Source of the DNA: Fibrobacter sp. UBA1765
Lineage (GTDB): Bacteria > Fibrobacterota > Fibrobacteria > Fibrobacterales > Fibrobacteraceae
NCBI GenBank assembly: GCA_002314675.1
Contig: DCGZ01000136.1
Span: 1-64,000, forward strand
Length of the DNA: 64,000 bases
Direction of reading: 5' to 3'
This document shows, one piece after another, positions 43,093 through 51,884 of the stretch; the stretch's first letter is position 1, and every line of letters starts with the position of its first letter. A program made the position numbers and the translations under genes. Under the pieces are notes generated by a model. It saw only the letters and a program-made list of their open reading frames with translations, was not told the DNA's origin and ran no database searches.

Positions 43093-43935
43093 ATGAAATA
43101 TTCCTTTGATGATCTTGTTAAAATTATGGCGACGCTTCGTTCTGAAAACGGCTGTCCTTGGGATAGGGAACAGGATACGCGTTCGCTTTTGCCTTACCTT
43201 GTAGAAGAATCTTGTGAATTCATTGATGCGGCCCAGGCCCACGATGTAGTACACCAGTGCGAAGAGCTTGGCGATGTTCTTTTTCAAATTGTATTTCATT
43301 CTCAGGTTGCCCGTGAAAAAGGCGATTATACTATTGATGATGTTGTTAATGGAATATGTGAAAAAATGGTGCGCAGGCATCCGCATGTTTTTGGCGATGC
43401 CAAGGTCGATAGTTCCGCAGCGGTAACAAGGCGCTGGGAGCAGATCAAGGCGAACGAAGCGAATAACATTGCAATGCAGGATGCGTCTGCAATGGACAAG
43501 GTCAGCAAGAGCATGCCTGTTCTAGCCCGTGCGCAGGAAGTTCAGCGCAGGGCAGCAAAGGTCGGCTTTGACTGGAAAAAGGATGAAGATTCCTATGAAA
43601 AGGTTCTAGAGGAATTTAACGAATTTGCAGAAGAACTTAAGGCGTACAAGTCGCATGAGGCGGCTGCGTCTCCGGGAGCAAAGTCAAAGGAGGAATGCCT
43701 GGTAAAGCAGCACGACCTTGACCGCATGGAAGACGAGTTTGGCGACCTGTTATTTTCGCTTGTGAACCTTGCAAGGCATTCGGGCCTGAATGCCGCTACC
43801 GCCTTGATGCGTGCAAGTTCCAAGTTTGAACGCAGGTTCCGCCAAATGGAAGTGTTTGCTGGCGGGAGCATCAAGGGAAAAACGGATGAAGAAATGCTTG
43901 ACTTGTGGGGAAAGGCTAAATCTGCCGAAGCATAG
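43093..43935 (+). CDS. mazG: Nucleoside triphosphate pyrophosphohydrolase MazG
   Basis: A 280-residue all-alpha NTP pyrophosphatase that clears non-canonical or excess nucleotides. The first MazG domain carries ENGCPWDREQD, EESCEFIDA and EELGDVLFQIVFHSQ with EExxE/ExxD metal ligands; the second carries EEFNEFAEEL and DEFGDLLFSLVNLARH. The start agrees exactly with homologue layout (short lead to the LMxxLRxxxGCPWD segment). It diverges from dprA with a one-base gap. Confidence 0.92.
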   Translation: MKYSFDDLVKIMATLRSENGCPWDREQDTRSLLPYLVEESCEFIDAAQAHDVVHQCEELGDVLFQIVFHSQVAREKGDYTIDDVVNGICEKMVRRHPHVFGDAKVDSSAAVTRRWEQIKANEANNIAMQDASAMDKVSKSMPVLARAQEVQRRAAKVGFDWKKDEDSYEKVLEEFNEFAEELKAYKSHEAAASPGAKSKEECLVKQHDLDRMEDEFGDLLFSLVNLARHSGLNAATALMRASSKFERRFRQMEVFAGGSIKGKTDEEMLDLWGKAKSAEA

Positions 43936-44136
43936 AACATTGATCCTCCTTTGCGAACATGCTTGTTTTCAACGTTTGTTGAATCGCAAAAGTTAATTGT
44001 ATTTTATTGTTAGTGCTCAAAATGTACTTTAATTTTGTAGGCTTGTCAAGAGCTATTGCGAAATTTTTTTGGGAAGGTTTGGTTGCCGTGTTAGGGCGAA
44101 CTTGCCTTCTTGAAATAAACTTATCTTTCTTTGTGC

Positions 44137-45219
44137 ATGAATGTGTCTAGCCGGTACCAGAATTTTTTTGCATTGCTTCGTTACTCGCTTGGAGTGGACG
44201 AAATTTTTGAATATCGCCTCGCTGCAGAAGACTGGGCATGGATGCGAGAGGAAGCGATTCGGCAAGGGCTTGTAGGCGTGCTGTATATGGGCATTAAGAA
44301 AATGCCCGAGGACCTGCGGCCACCGCGCTTGCTTTTGATGCAGTGGGCGTTCGATGCCGAGAATATCCGTGGCACAAACCAGAAGGTGAACGCCGTAGCC
44401 GTGAAGCTTACCCAGATGTTCAAGGAGCGGGGGCAGGAATCTGTCATCTTGAAAGGCCCCGCCAATGCGCTCCTGTACCCAGATCCTTTTGCTCGCGGTT
44501 GTGGAGACGTGGACATTATGCTTCCCGGTGGCCGCGATTCCGTGATAAAGCTATTGACGGAAATGGGGTTGATGGAGGGGGCGGAGGTTGGCTCGCACCA
44601 TGCTCTTTTAGCGGAATCAAAGTTCGATGTTGCTGTAGAAGTTCATTACGTGCCGACAGAAGGTGCGAATTCCCCGTCAAAAAATAGGCTTGTACAAGAG
44701 TTCCTGACAAAAACGCTTGCTGATTCCACGTGTGTACAAATCGGTTTTGGAACTCCTTCAATCAAGTATGCGCTTGTGATGCAACTAGCCCATATCAAGG
44801 AACATTTCTTTGGTGTTGGCATTGGGCTGCGCCAGCTTGTAGATTACAATCAGTTATTGATGCACTCGACCGAGGCCGAGCGTAATGAAGTTTCGAATTT
44901 GCTGGAATGTTTTGGCCTGTTGCGTATAGCCGAGGCCGTGATGTGGCTGTTGCAAAATTGCCTGGGCTTGAATAGTGAACGTTTGCTTTGCAGTCCTGAT
45001 GAATGGCGCGGCAAGCGGCTACTGAATGTCGCACTTGTTGGCGGAAATTTCGGTGTCTTTGATGAAAAGTTCGCAGGACCGCAGCCTTACCGCTGGTACA
45101 AACATTACAAGCGAGCTGCATACTTGTTGCGGTTTGATTTTACCGAAGCCTTATGGTACGAGTTTTGGGCTCTTACGGGAGTGCCAAGGCGTGTGCTTAA
45201 AAGTCTGCGTAGAAAGTGA
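44137..45219 (+). CDS. Uncharacterised nucleotidyltransferase family protein
   Basis: A 360-residue soluble protein. ILKGPANALLYPDPFARGCGDVDIML includes the K-G and D-x-D pattern of the NTP_transf_5 family (PF14907), whose members sit near polysaccharide and peptide biosynthesis genes. The C-terminal half is helical with FDFTEALWYEFWAL. The ATG at 44137 is chosen over the in-frame TTG at 44131. No clear ribosome site precedes it; TATCTTTC and TTTG lie directly upstream. Substrate unknown. Confidence 0.7.
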   Translation: MNVSSRYQNFFALLRYSLGVDEIFEYRLAAEDWAWMREEAIRQGLVGVLYMGIKKMPEDLRPPRLLLMQWAFDAENIRGTNQKVNAVAVKLTQMFKERGQESVILKGPANALLYPDPFARGCGDVDIMLPGGRDSVIKLLTEMGLMEGAEVGSHHALLAESKFDVAVEVHYVPTEGANSPSKNRLVQEFLTKTLADSTCVQIGFGTPSIKYALVMQLAHIKEHFFGVGIGLRQLVDYNQLLMHSTEAERNEVSNLLECFGLLRIAEAVMWLLQNCLGLNSERLLCSPDEWRGKRLLNVALVGGNFGVFDEKFAGPQPYRWYKHYKRAAYLLRFDFTEALWYEFWALTGVPRRVLKSLRRK

Positions 45220-45275
45220 ACGCCTTTACCCGCGAACCACTTCATCCATGATTTCGACCATCTTGCTGAAGTTTG

Positions 45276-46409
45276 TTACACCCACTTCCATTTGGCATCG
45301 AAGCCGAGGATTCTGTCGCATTGCACGTTCTTGATCATGTTCATGGTGGCGAGGCGCTTTTCGCTGAAGCGTTCGTCGCATTCCAATACAAGTTCTGTCT
45401 CACGGATTTCTTCGACGCATGCCCTTATTGCTGGGGTCATGATGGCCTTGGCCGGGGCGACATAGTCGCTGCCGATTACGGGGCCTCGTCTTGAAAGGTA
45501 GTCGTCGAAATTGTCGTTGTAATCAAATTCCGGTTCAGAGAACGGCACGAATGCCATGTTAAAATCAAAGCAGGGATTGATGCTGATCTGTTCGTAGCTG
45601 TTGTTATCGACTAGAAAACCGAAGTTGCCAAAGTGTCTGTCGCTATTCAGCGTGATGCAGTCCGCAATTACCATGCGGCGGAATTCGTCTTCGGCTCCCA
45701 GGTCGGCGTAGATTGGCAGAAGTTCTGCAAGACCATATTTTATTCCATTTTTTAAGTATGGAGCAATAGGTCTGTAGCCAAATTTTTCGCTAGTGAAGAG
45801 CTTGCATTCCGAAATGACGCGACCATCGTATCGACCTAGTTTGTAGGTGACCGACTTGCAAATTTTTTCAAAGACTTGCGAGGCTAGAACTTCGCCATAG
45901 GGCTCCAGGCCTGCATTGCGTGCGCCTGTACTTCCCGTTTTTATCAGATGGATTCCGTCATCTTTGTTGAGCCAGCATTTGTCGTAGGCTCCGTCGGTAG
46001 TGAGCTCCGGCGAGGTGGTGGACATCTGGATTCCGTAAAGTCCGTTGCCGTCGAATGACAACTTGGAAATTACCTCGTCAAAACGATTCTCATAAAGATT
46101 GACATTGGCCCAGGTCACATCTTCGGCTTCGCTCTTTACCCACAGCGTATCTGTGAGCGAAAGGCAGTGGGTGAGCGCAATAAACCCACTCTTTGTTTTG
46201 CCTCCGCAAAGGTCAAGAATCTTGTTCACGTGAGCGCGATGCTTTGCCGCACTGCGCGCCCCGACCCAACCGCTAATTTGCTCGGTCCACTCGGGCATTG
46301 GGTTATGCTGCTTGAGCATGTTGCAGACTTCAAGTTCGCCTTCGCCCACAATCTCGAAATCACAAAGAGGCATGTCTTTGTTCATCAATGTATAAATCAA
46401 ATTTGCCAT
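45276..46409 (-). CDS. HipA-fold Ser/Thr kinase, orphan
   Basis: A 377-residue protein. The C-terminal lobe carries DCITLNSDRHFGNFGFLVD, the catalytic loop of HipA/CtkA-type kinases (D-R-H-x-G-N), and CFDFNMAF as the metal-binding segment. The N-terminal half, including IHLIKTGSTG, resembles the ATP-binding lobe. HipA kinases phosphorylate proteins such as GltX and slow growth, normally with a HipB antitoxin, but no HipB-like DNA-binding gene is next to it. AGGGAG precedes the ATG and a near-consensus TATATTCG box is at 46441-46448. Confidence 0.75.
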   Translation of the reverse strand: MANLIYTLMNKDMPLCDFEIVGEGELEVCNMLKQHNPMPEWTEQISGWVGARSAAKHRAHVNKILDLCGGKTKSGFIALTHCLSLTDTLWVKSEAEDVTWANVNLYENRFDEVISKLSFDGNGLYGIQMSTTSPELTTDGAYDKCWLNKDDGIHLIKTGSTGARNAGLEPYGEVLASQVFEKICKSVTYKLGRYDGRVISECKLFTSEKFGYRPIAPYLKNGIKYGLAELLPIYADLGAEDEFRRMVIADCITLNSDRHFGNFGFLVDNNSYEQISINPCFDFNMAFVPFSEPEFDYNDNFDDYLSRRGPVIGSDYVAPAKAIMTPAIRACVEEIRETELVLECDERFSEKRLATMNMIKNVQCDRILGFDAKWKWV

Positions 46410-46473
46410 GATGTCTCCCTGTGATGTTGCGGTTTACGAGCGAATATAGTAAAATAATAAAAAGGAGCGCAAA

Positions 46474-46504
46474 GAAAAAGCCTCCGCTGAAATTTGCGGA
46501 GGCT
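46474..46504 (-). terminator. Terminator of the surface protein-small peptide operon
   Basis: On the minus strand AGCCTCCGC pairs with GCGGAGGCT across an eight-base loop, followed by TTTTTC. It lies 26 bases past the stop of the 55-residue gene. Confidence 0.9.
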
Positions 46505-46529
46505 GAGGATGGTTTGAAAGAACGGATGG

Positions 46530-46697
46530 TTAATTGAAATCAACAATATCGTAATCGTCGTTGACAGCTCTCCCTTTTTTCATTTGATAGTATCTTATGG
46601 CTTGTGGGGAGTCTTGCAACAACTGGCAGGTTGTATTCATTTTCAATACAGTCATTTGCGGAGCAACATAAATTTTCTTTTTTGTATTCTTATTCAT
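46530..46697 (-). CDS. Small 55-residue protein of the KKxYxxPxxxVL type
   Basis: Translated directly from the sequence: it begins MNKNTKKKIYVAPQMTVLKM, then NTTCQLLQDSP, and ends DDYDIVDFN. This Lys-rich start followed by Y-x-x-P-x-x-x-V-x-x-M and a short polar tail recalls small unnamed proteins common in Prevotella and Bacteroides near surface proteins. GAGGTC seven bases before the ATG overlaps the stop of the large surface protein gene, so it is translationally linked. A terminator follows. Function unknown. Confidence 0.75.
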   Translation of the reverse strand: MNKNTKKKIYVAPQMTVLKMNTTCQLLQDSPQAIRYYQMKKGRAVNDDYDIVDFN

Positions 46698-46704
46698 ATT
46701 GACC

Positions 46705-48753
46705 TCACTTGATGATAACCGGGATGCCGTTCTTGAAATAGGTGCCGTGCTTTGTAGGCTTGCCGTTTAGGTGACGACCCATGGCGTCTTGCCAGCGGTC
46801 AATCTTGCTTGCCTTCATTGGAATCGTGAAAGGCTTTGTGATGGCTGTTGTACTTTCTTCACAATCTTTTTCGCATTCTATTTCTGGAATATCGGTCTTG
46901 ATTGTTGCGACGACCTTTGTTGTTTTAAGGGTCGGGTCAACAAATTGACCGACAGGAATGACTGTTTTAGGGTTGTATATAACCGGGATTCTTGAAGGAA
47001 GTTCTTCGACTGGAGTTGCAGCAGCCCTGAATATTGTTCCGTTCGGGGATGCCATTGCTTGAATAACAGGTTCTTTATAGATTAGGTAAGCGCGCATTTC
47101 GCGAGTGCGCACGTTGTGACCAGCAACTGCAAATTCACCAAGGGTGAAGTTGTAACCATTGTCGGAAACACCTTCAGTACCTACGAAACCATAGATTTTG
47201 CCTAGGTTGGATTCCTTGACGTACTCGGAAGTGGTGTCTTTGACATTGGCATCTGATACGGTTGTTGTGTTCATTGTTTTGTAAGTGCCAACAAGAGACC
47301 ATGAAGATGATATTACGGACTCGTATTCATTTTGTTTAATTTTTTTGTCACTACCTTTTATTTGAACGATTATAGTATCGTTTTTATTTAGTGTAACGGG
47401 ACCATGGAAATGCATTTCACCTGTAGCAGATTCTACAAGATAAGGCGTGTGTGCGTTGATGGATCCTGATTCTGTTGTTGCTTTGGCAGTCCATTTTCCA
47501 TCTACTTTTTCTAATGATGGAACAGTGATAAATTTGATAGGACTTCCATCAGCATTGGTGACATTTGAAGGGGCGATGTCAAAAGGAAGCATTACGGTTG
47601 CTGTGCTACCATTGAAAATACGGTCAAAGGTAACGGAATCAGCAATGACTGTTTGTGGAATGCTTAGTTCTTGCAATACTGTTTGAGTTTCCGTGTTTTC
47701 CCATTCTGTGATGTGGGCGATAATGATGTGACCAGCTTCGTTGAATTCGAAAGTCATACCTTTAAAAGGTGTTTTTAAATTAGTTAAATCAAATACAATT
47801 TTTCGTTTAAGTTTGTCTTTACAGACAAGAAGTGGGTCTTCTTTAGAACATTCTGTTGTTTTACAATATTTTCCTGTACCATAGCAGTAAATATTTTCTC
47901 TTGTGACGAAATTTTGATCCGTTTGTGCATTACCCACAAAACCTCTTTGTCCCTTACCTCCAACAAAACCATAGCTGAAGCAATCTTTAAAGGTCATTTT
48001 ATTTTCAAGACCTCCAGAAACTGTTCCTATAAAACCACCTGTGTTTCCATCAGATATTCCTGGATTTATATTTCCTTCATTTGCACAAGATTTCATTGTG
48101 AAACTTGTAAGAGTATTTTGTATGATTCCGATAAATCCGCCTATGTTGGCGATTTTTGCAGCTTGTTCTGTGTGTGTGATTGTTTGCACAAGACCTATGA
48201 AGTTACATTCTTCCATAGAGACTGTCGCTCCATCACCACCAATGAAAGCTACAAATCCACCTGCATTATCGTCCGATGCAAAATAGGAATCGTTTATGCT
48301 CAATCTTTTTACGGTAGCATTCCCTGTTAAACTAGCGAAGAACCCGGCGTTACTTCCTGAGTAGTACAATCCCGAAATGGTATGTCCCTGGCCATCAAAT
48401 GTGCCTGCAAAATTCACCATTGGGGTCCAATGGTTGTCTTGTGGAACATTTGCTCCGCTCAAGTCGTCTAGAACAACATGGTTTCCATTGGCGCTTGTCG
48501 CATCTACAGCGACCACTCGAATGTCGTTAACTAACTTACCGCAAACATTCGGCTGGGCAGGAACTTCTTCAATCCCATTTTCTGCATCTGCCGGGATACC
48601 ATTCACAATATCGGCAAAACCGAAAAGCTGACCAGCATTTTCAATCTGGTAGCAACCATCAATCAATGTCGGCGGAACATGCTCAATGACATCCGCATTC
48701 GCGCCTACAGCCAGCACACCCATCAAAGAAAGTGTAAAAATCCACTTGTTCAT
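46705..48753 (-). CDS. Surface protein with GLUG-like repeats and short T9SS-like tail
   Basis: A 682-residue exported protein (signal MNKWIFTLSLMGVLAVGANA). The segment near 110-290 has FAGTFDGQGHTISGLYYSG, then repeated GGFxG/GGFIG units as in GLUG/adhesin beta-helices. The last 45 residues read DRWQDAMGRHLNGKPTKHGTYFKNG and end IPVIIK, matching the GR-x-GKPxKxGxYxxNGxxVxIx tail of short T9SS sorting signals. So it is probably a surface adhesin exported by the SprA pore. The ATG at 48753 has GGAG seven bases upstream; the in-frame TTG at 48759 does not. Confidence 0.75.
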   Translation of the reverse strand: MNKWIFTLSLMGVLAVGANADVIEHVPPTLIDGCYQIENAGQLFGFADIVNGIPADAENGIEEVPAQPNVCGKLVNDIRVVAVDATSANGNHVVLDDLSGANVPQDNHWTPMVNFAGTFDGQGHTISGLYYSGSNAGFFASLTGNATVKRLSINDSYFASDDNAGGFVAFIGGDGATVSMEECNFIGLVQTITHTEQAAKIANIGGFIGIIQNTLTSFTMKSCANEGNINPGISDGNTGGFIGTVSGGLENKMTFKDCFSYGFVGGKGQRGFVGNAQTDQNFVTRENIYCYGTGKYCKTTECSKEDPLLVCKDKLKRKIVFDLTNLKTPFKGMTFEFNEAGHIIIAHITEWENTETQTVLQELSIPQTVIADSVTFDRIFNGSTATVMLPFDIAPSNVTNADGSPIKFITVPSLEKVDGKWTAKATTESGSINAHTPYLVESATGEMHFHGPVTLNKNDTIIVQIKGSDKKIKQNEYESVISSSWSLVGTYKTMNTTTVSDANVKDTTSEYVKESNLGKIYGFVGTEGVSDNGYNFTLGEFAVAGHNVRTREMRAYLIYKEPVIQAMASPNGTIFRAAATPVEELPSRIPVIYNPKTVIPVGQFVDPTLKTTKVVATIKTDIPEIECEKDCEESTTAITKPFTIPMKASKIDRWQDAMGRHLNGKPTKHGTYFKNGIPVIIK

Positions 48754-48927
48754 AAACAAACTCCAATTTTAAGCTAAGTTAATTTTTTTTTTCAAAATTT
48801 TCAAGTAGCCAAAGTGTTAAAAATTCTTTTTAAAATGTGCCGAAAATGTGTCAAAAATGCGTAAACTCGGGGCTTTTGAGAGGCTTTCTTGTCATTTGCC
48901 TGGAATCATTTTTCTACCTTAGTACCT

Positions 48928-50829
48928 ATGTTCCGCTTTTTGCTTTTGATCGCTGTCGCATTGCTGTTCGAAGGTTGCACTTGCTGCGCCTATTTGAACC
49001 ACATGTTCAATGCGGAACGTCAATATGAAGAAGCTGGTGAACTGCGCGCTACCCGCGATTCTCTCGGGAATGGTGATGCCCTCCCGACTGGTGAAGAAGC
49101 TGCCAAGTACGACAAGGTTATCGAAAAGGGCTCCCATGTTCTGGAACGATTCCCGGATAACAAGAAGCGCACGTCCGAAGCAGTGTTCCTGATCGGTGAA
49201 TCGTACCGTCATAAGGGCGAATGCGACAAGGCAGTGATAAAGTACGATGAGTTCGAACGTTACTTTTCGGATCACGATTCCATGCCGGTTGTAGAATACC
49301 AGCGCGCCTACTGCCTTTACAAGAATCATGAATACAATATTGCACGATTTGCCCTTGAGCCGGTGATAGCCTCTAAGGAACACCCGTATTATTACCAGGG
49401 CTTGAATTTGCTTTCACTTTTGGAAGAAGAAAGTTCCGACCCCACTCAGGCGATCGCGGCCCTTGAAAAGTTGTTGGCAGACACCGCGGGAACGCCGTTT
49501 ATGCGTGGCAAGGCTCACTTTAGGCTTGCTTCGCTTTACTATGGCAAGGAGGCCTATGCCAAGGCCCGCGAACATTACATCGCCCCAGAAGTGGATTCCA
49601 TTGTTTTGCGAGACCGCTATACGGCCAAGACGCAGGCCGCAGAATGCCTAGCAAACCTTGAAAACTACGACGAGGCTGCCGCCGAATACCTGGCTGCGGC
49701 AAAGAATCCGGACTTTGAACCGCACTTGAAGGAATTGCTCGTGCGCCATGGCGAACTGCTGTTCCTTGCCCGCAAGTTTAACGATGGCATTGCCGTATTC
49801 AACAAGATTACAGACGAATGGCCTAAGTCCGAAGAAGCGGCGACGTCTTACTATTGGCTCGGCGACCACCAGCAGGTAGATACGAAGATGTATGAGCTTG
49901 CACTTGCCTATTATGACAGCGGCTTTACGGCTCGCCCGCCTAGCAAGTGGGGCGCTGATTGCAAAATGCGCTTTGACGCCTTGCAGCGCTTGATGACCTT
50001 GCAGGCAAATAACGACGGCATGGATTCTTTGCAGCGCACTCAAAAGCCGTTCTTCGACAATGAATTCCAGATTGCGGAACTGTTCCTGTTCAAGCTTTCT
50101 GAAGTGGACAGCGCGGTCGCAAGGCTTACGAATATTATTGAAGAATCCAAGGAGGATTCTACACGAATGCTAAAGGCCATGTATGCCCGCGCCTTTATCT
50201 GTGATGAATTTTTGCATGACCCGGAACAGGCGGAAGAATATTATAACGAAATTATAGAGATGTTCCCGGAGTCTGACTTTGCTAAGCAGGCCCAGGCCAA
50301 TATGGGGCAGGTTGTAACGCTAAAGACCCGCGAAGACATTGCTCATGAGAGATACCTTGCGGCAGAAAGCCTGTGGCTTGCCGCCGAGGAATTGCCGCCC
50401 GAAGCGGTTGAGGCTATTGATACTGCTTATGCAAATGCCTTTGCCGCTTACGATAGCGTGGCTACTGAATTCGAGGGAACTCAGGCTGGTATACAGGCTT
50501 TGTACATGACCGCAATGATTTTTGCAATGGATCCGGAACGCATGGATAGCGCCGCCGTAAGGTTGAAGACCATTCGCGAAAAGTACACGGATACCAAGTG
50601 GGGGGTGGAGGCTAGCAAGCTGCTTGCTGGGCGCACGACCATTAGCGATGACGACCTTGAACGCATGCGCAAGCGAATTGAGCAAAACAACGCCCGTTCC
50701 GAAGAACTTTCTAAAAAATATTACGATGAGTATAGCGTAGAAAAACAGGAAAAGAAGCGTGAAGAAATTCAGGCAAAGCAAGATGAAATTCTGGAAAATA
50801 CTTACAACAGTATGTATGACTTTGAGTAA
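48928..50829 (+). CDS. TPR-repeat lipoprotein
   Basis: A 633-residue lipoprotein (MFRFLLLIAVALLFEGC, lipobox FEGC) made of TPR-like helical pairs, e.g. AVFLIGESYRHKGECDKAVIKYDEFERYF and AHFRLASLYYGKEAYAKAREHY, like BamD/YbgF scaffold lipoproteins. The C-terminal 60 residues form a charged coiled coil (RIEQNNARSEELSKKYYDEYSVEKQEKKREE). The ATG at 48928 is preferred because the lipobox follows directly; TAGTACC ends two bases before it and no ribosome site is present, so the mRNA may be leaderless. It is followed by rlpA on the same strand. Confidence 0.82.
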   Translation: MFRFLLLIAVALLFEGCTCCAYLNHMFNAERQYEEAGELRATRDSLGNGDALPTGEEAAKYDKVIEKGSHVLERFPDNKKRTSEAVFLIGESYRHKGECDKAVIKYDEFERYFSDHDSMPVVEYQRAYCLYKNHEYNIARFALEPVIASKEHPYYYQGLNLLSLLEEESSDPTQAIAALEKLLADTAGTPFMRGKAHFRLASLYYGKEAYAKAREHYIAPEVDSIVLRDRYTAKTQAAECLANLENYDEAAAEYLAAAKNPDFEPHLKELLVRHGELLFLARKFNDGIAVFNKITDEWPKSEEAATSYYWLGDHQQVDTKMYELALAYYDSGFTARPPSKWGADCKMRFDALQRLMTLQANNDGMDSLQRTQKPFFDNEFQIAELFLFKLSEVDSAVARLTNIIEESKEDSTRMLKAMYARAFICDEFLHDPEQAEEYYNEIIEMFPESDFAKQAQANMGQVVTLKTREDIAHERYLAAESLWLAAEELPPEAVEAIDTAYANAFAAYDSVATEFEGTQAGIQALYMTAMIFAMDPERMDSAAVRLKTIREKYTDTKWGVEASKLLAGRTTISDDDLERMRKRIEQNNARSEELSKKYYDEYSVEKQEKKREEIQAKQDEILENTYNSMYDFE

Positions 50830-50864
50830 TCCTTGCGGCAAATTCCCTGTTTGTTACTTTGAAC

Positions 50865-51335
50865 ATGATGTTTAGGTTTTCATTTTTACTTGCCCTGTGC
50901 TTTTTGTTTGTTGCTTGTTCTATGCCAGTTCGCCATGGCTATGACAGGGACCTTGGTGGCTACCCGGGCGGTTCGGGAACAAAGGCTTCTGCTTCGAATG
51001 CAAAGGGCCCGAAGGGCAAAAAGTCGACCGCAAAGATTGGCGAGGTTTTACATGGCGAAGCCAGCTATTATGGGCCAGGGCTAGAAGGCAACCTGACTGC
51101 AAACGGAGAAACTTTTGACCCGAGCGAAATGACCTGTGCGCACAAGAGCCTGCCGTTCAATACGTATTTGCGCGTGACCCGTGATGACACTGGCGAAAGT
51201 GTCGTTGTGCGCGTAAATGACCGTGGCCCGTATGCCAAGGGGCGTATTTTGGACTTGAGTGCCGCAGCCGGCAAAAAGATAGGCTTGGATAAGGTTGGGC
51301 ACGCGACGGTTACGGCAGAAGTTATTGAAAAGTAA
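50865..51335 (+). CDS. rlpA: RlpA-like septal ring lytic transglycosylase, lipoprotein
   Basis: A 156-residue lipoprotein (lipobox LFVAC) with a Gly/Lys/Ala-rich linker and a double-psi beta-barrel: GEASYYGPGLEGNLTANGETFDP, MTCAHKSLPFNTYLRVT and VRVNDRGPYAKGRILDLS. This is the RlpA catalytic domain that cuts denuded peptidoglycan at the septum; the SPOR domain of larger RlpA is missing. The ATG at 50865 follows TACTTTG by three bases, again a leader-poor arrangement. Confidence 0.88.
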   Translation: MMFRFSFLLALCFLFVACSMPVRHGYDRDLGGYPGGSGTKASASNAKGPKGKKSTAKIGEVLHGEASYYGPGLEGNLTANGETFDPSEMTCAHKSLPFNTYLRVTRDDTGESVVVRVNDRGPYAKGRILDLSAAAGKKIGLDKVGHATVTAEVIEK

Positions 51336-51373
51336 TGCTTTTTTAAGCACTAAAAATGTTTGAGTGCTATTTG

Positions 51374-51406
51374 AAAAACGTCCGTGCGGAATGGGCGTTT
51401 TCTTTT
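51374..51406 (+). terminator. Terminator of rlpA
   Basis: AACGTCC pairs with GGGCGTT (one G-T pair) and TTCTTTT follows. Confidence 0.65.
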
Positions 51407-51424
51407 ACCCCAGCTATAGATTAC

Positions 51425-51432
51425 TACATTTG
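51425..51432 (+). promoter_or_regulatory. TAnnTTTG promoter box of the capsule-export operon
   Basis: TACATTTG ends eight bases before the wzb-type start codon at 51441. Confidence 0.6.
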
Positions 51433-51440
51433 TAAGGCTT

Positions 51441-51875
51441 ATGAAAAAGATTTTGGTTATGTGTACAGGAAACATCTGCCGCAGTCCTACGGCAGAGTAT
51501 TTGCTTCGCCGTGAACTCGGTGAAGGCTATGATGTTCAAAGTGCTGGCCTTGGCGCAGTCGTTGGCCATGGCGCAGAAGAAACCGCAGCAAAGATCGCTG
51601 CCCAGAATGGTTTGGACTTGAGCCCGCATGTTGCTCGCCAGATCAATGTGGAAATCGCCAAGTGGGCCGACCTGATTTTGGTTATGGAGCAAGGCCAGGT
51701 TTCTGCGATGGAATCCCAGTACCCGTTTACAAAGGGCAAGGTGTTCCGTTATGGGGATTCCATGAAGGTCGATGTTCCTGACCCGTACCGCCGCCCGGAA
51801 AGTGCCTTTGTTATGGCTTGGAACTTTATAAAGAAGTTTACTCCGTATTGGGTTCAAAAGATTAAGGAATCGTAA
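51441..51875 (+). CDS. wzb: Low-molecular-weight protein-tyrosine phosphatase (Wzb type)
   Basis: A 144-residue cytosolic phosphatase with the P-loop CTGNICRSP (residues 8-16) and the DPYRRP catalytic aspartate loop. In capsule systems it dephosphorylates the tyrosine autokinase Wzc, encoded nine bases downstream, letting polymer export cycle. It is the first gene after a terminator and a TACATTTG box, and the short leader (eight bases) contains TAAGG. Confidence 0.9.
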   Translation: MKKILVMCTGNICRSPTAEYLLRRELGEGYDVQSAGLGAVVGHGAEETAAKIAAQNGLDLSPHVARQINVEIAKWADLILVMEQGQVSAMESQYPFTKGKVFRYGDSMKVDVPDPYRRPESAFVMAWNFIKKFTPYWVQKIKES

Positions 51876-51884
51876 AGGTTTTTT

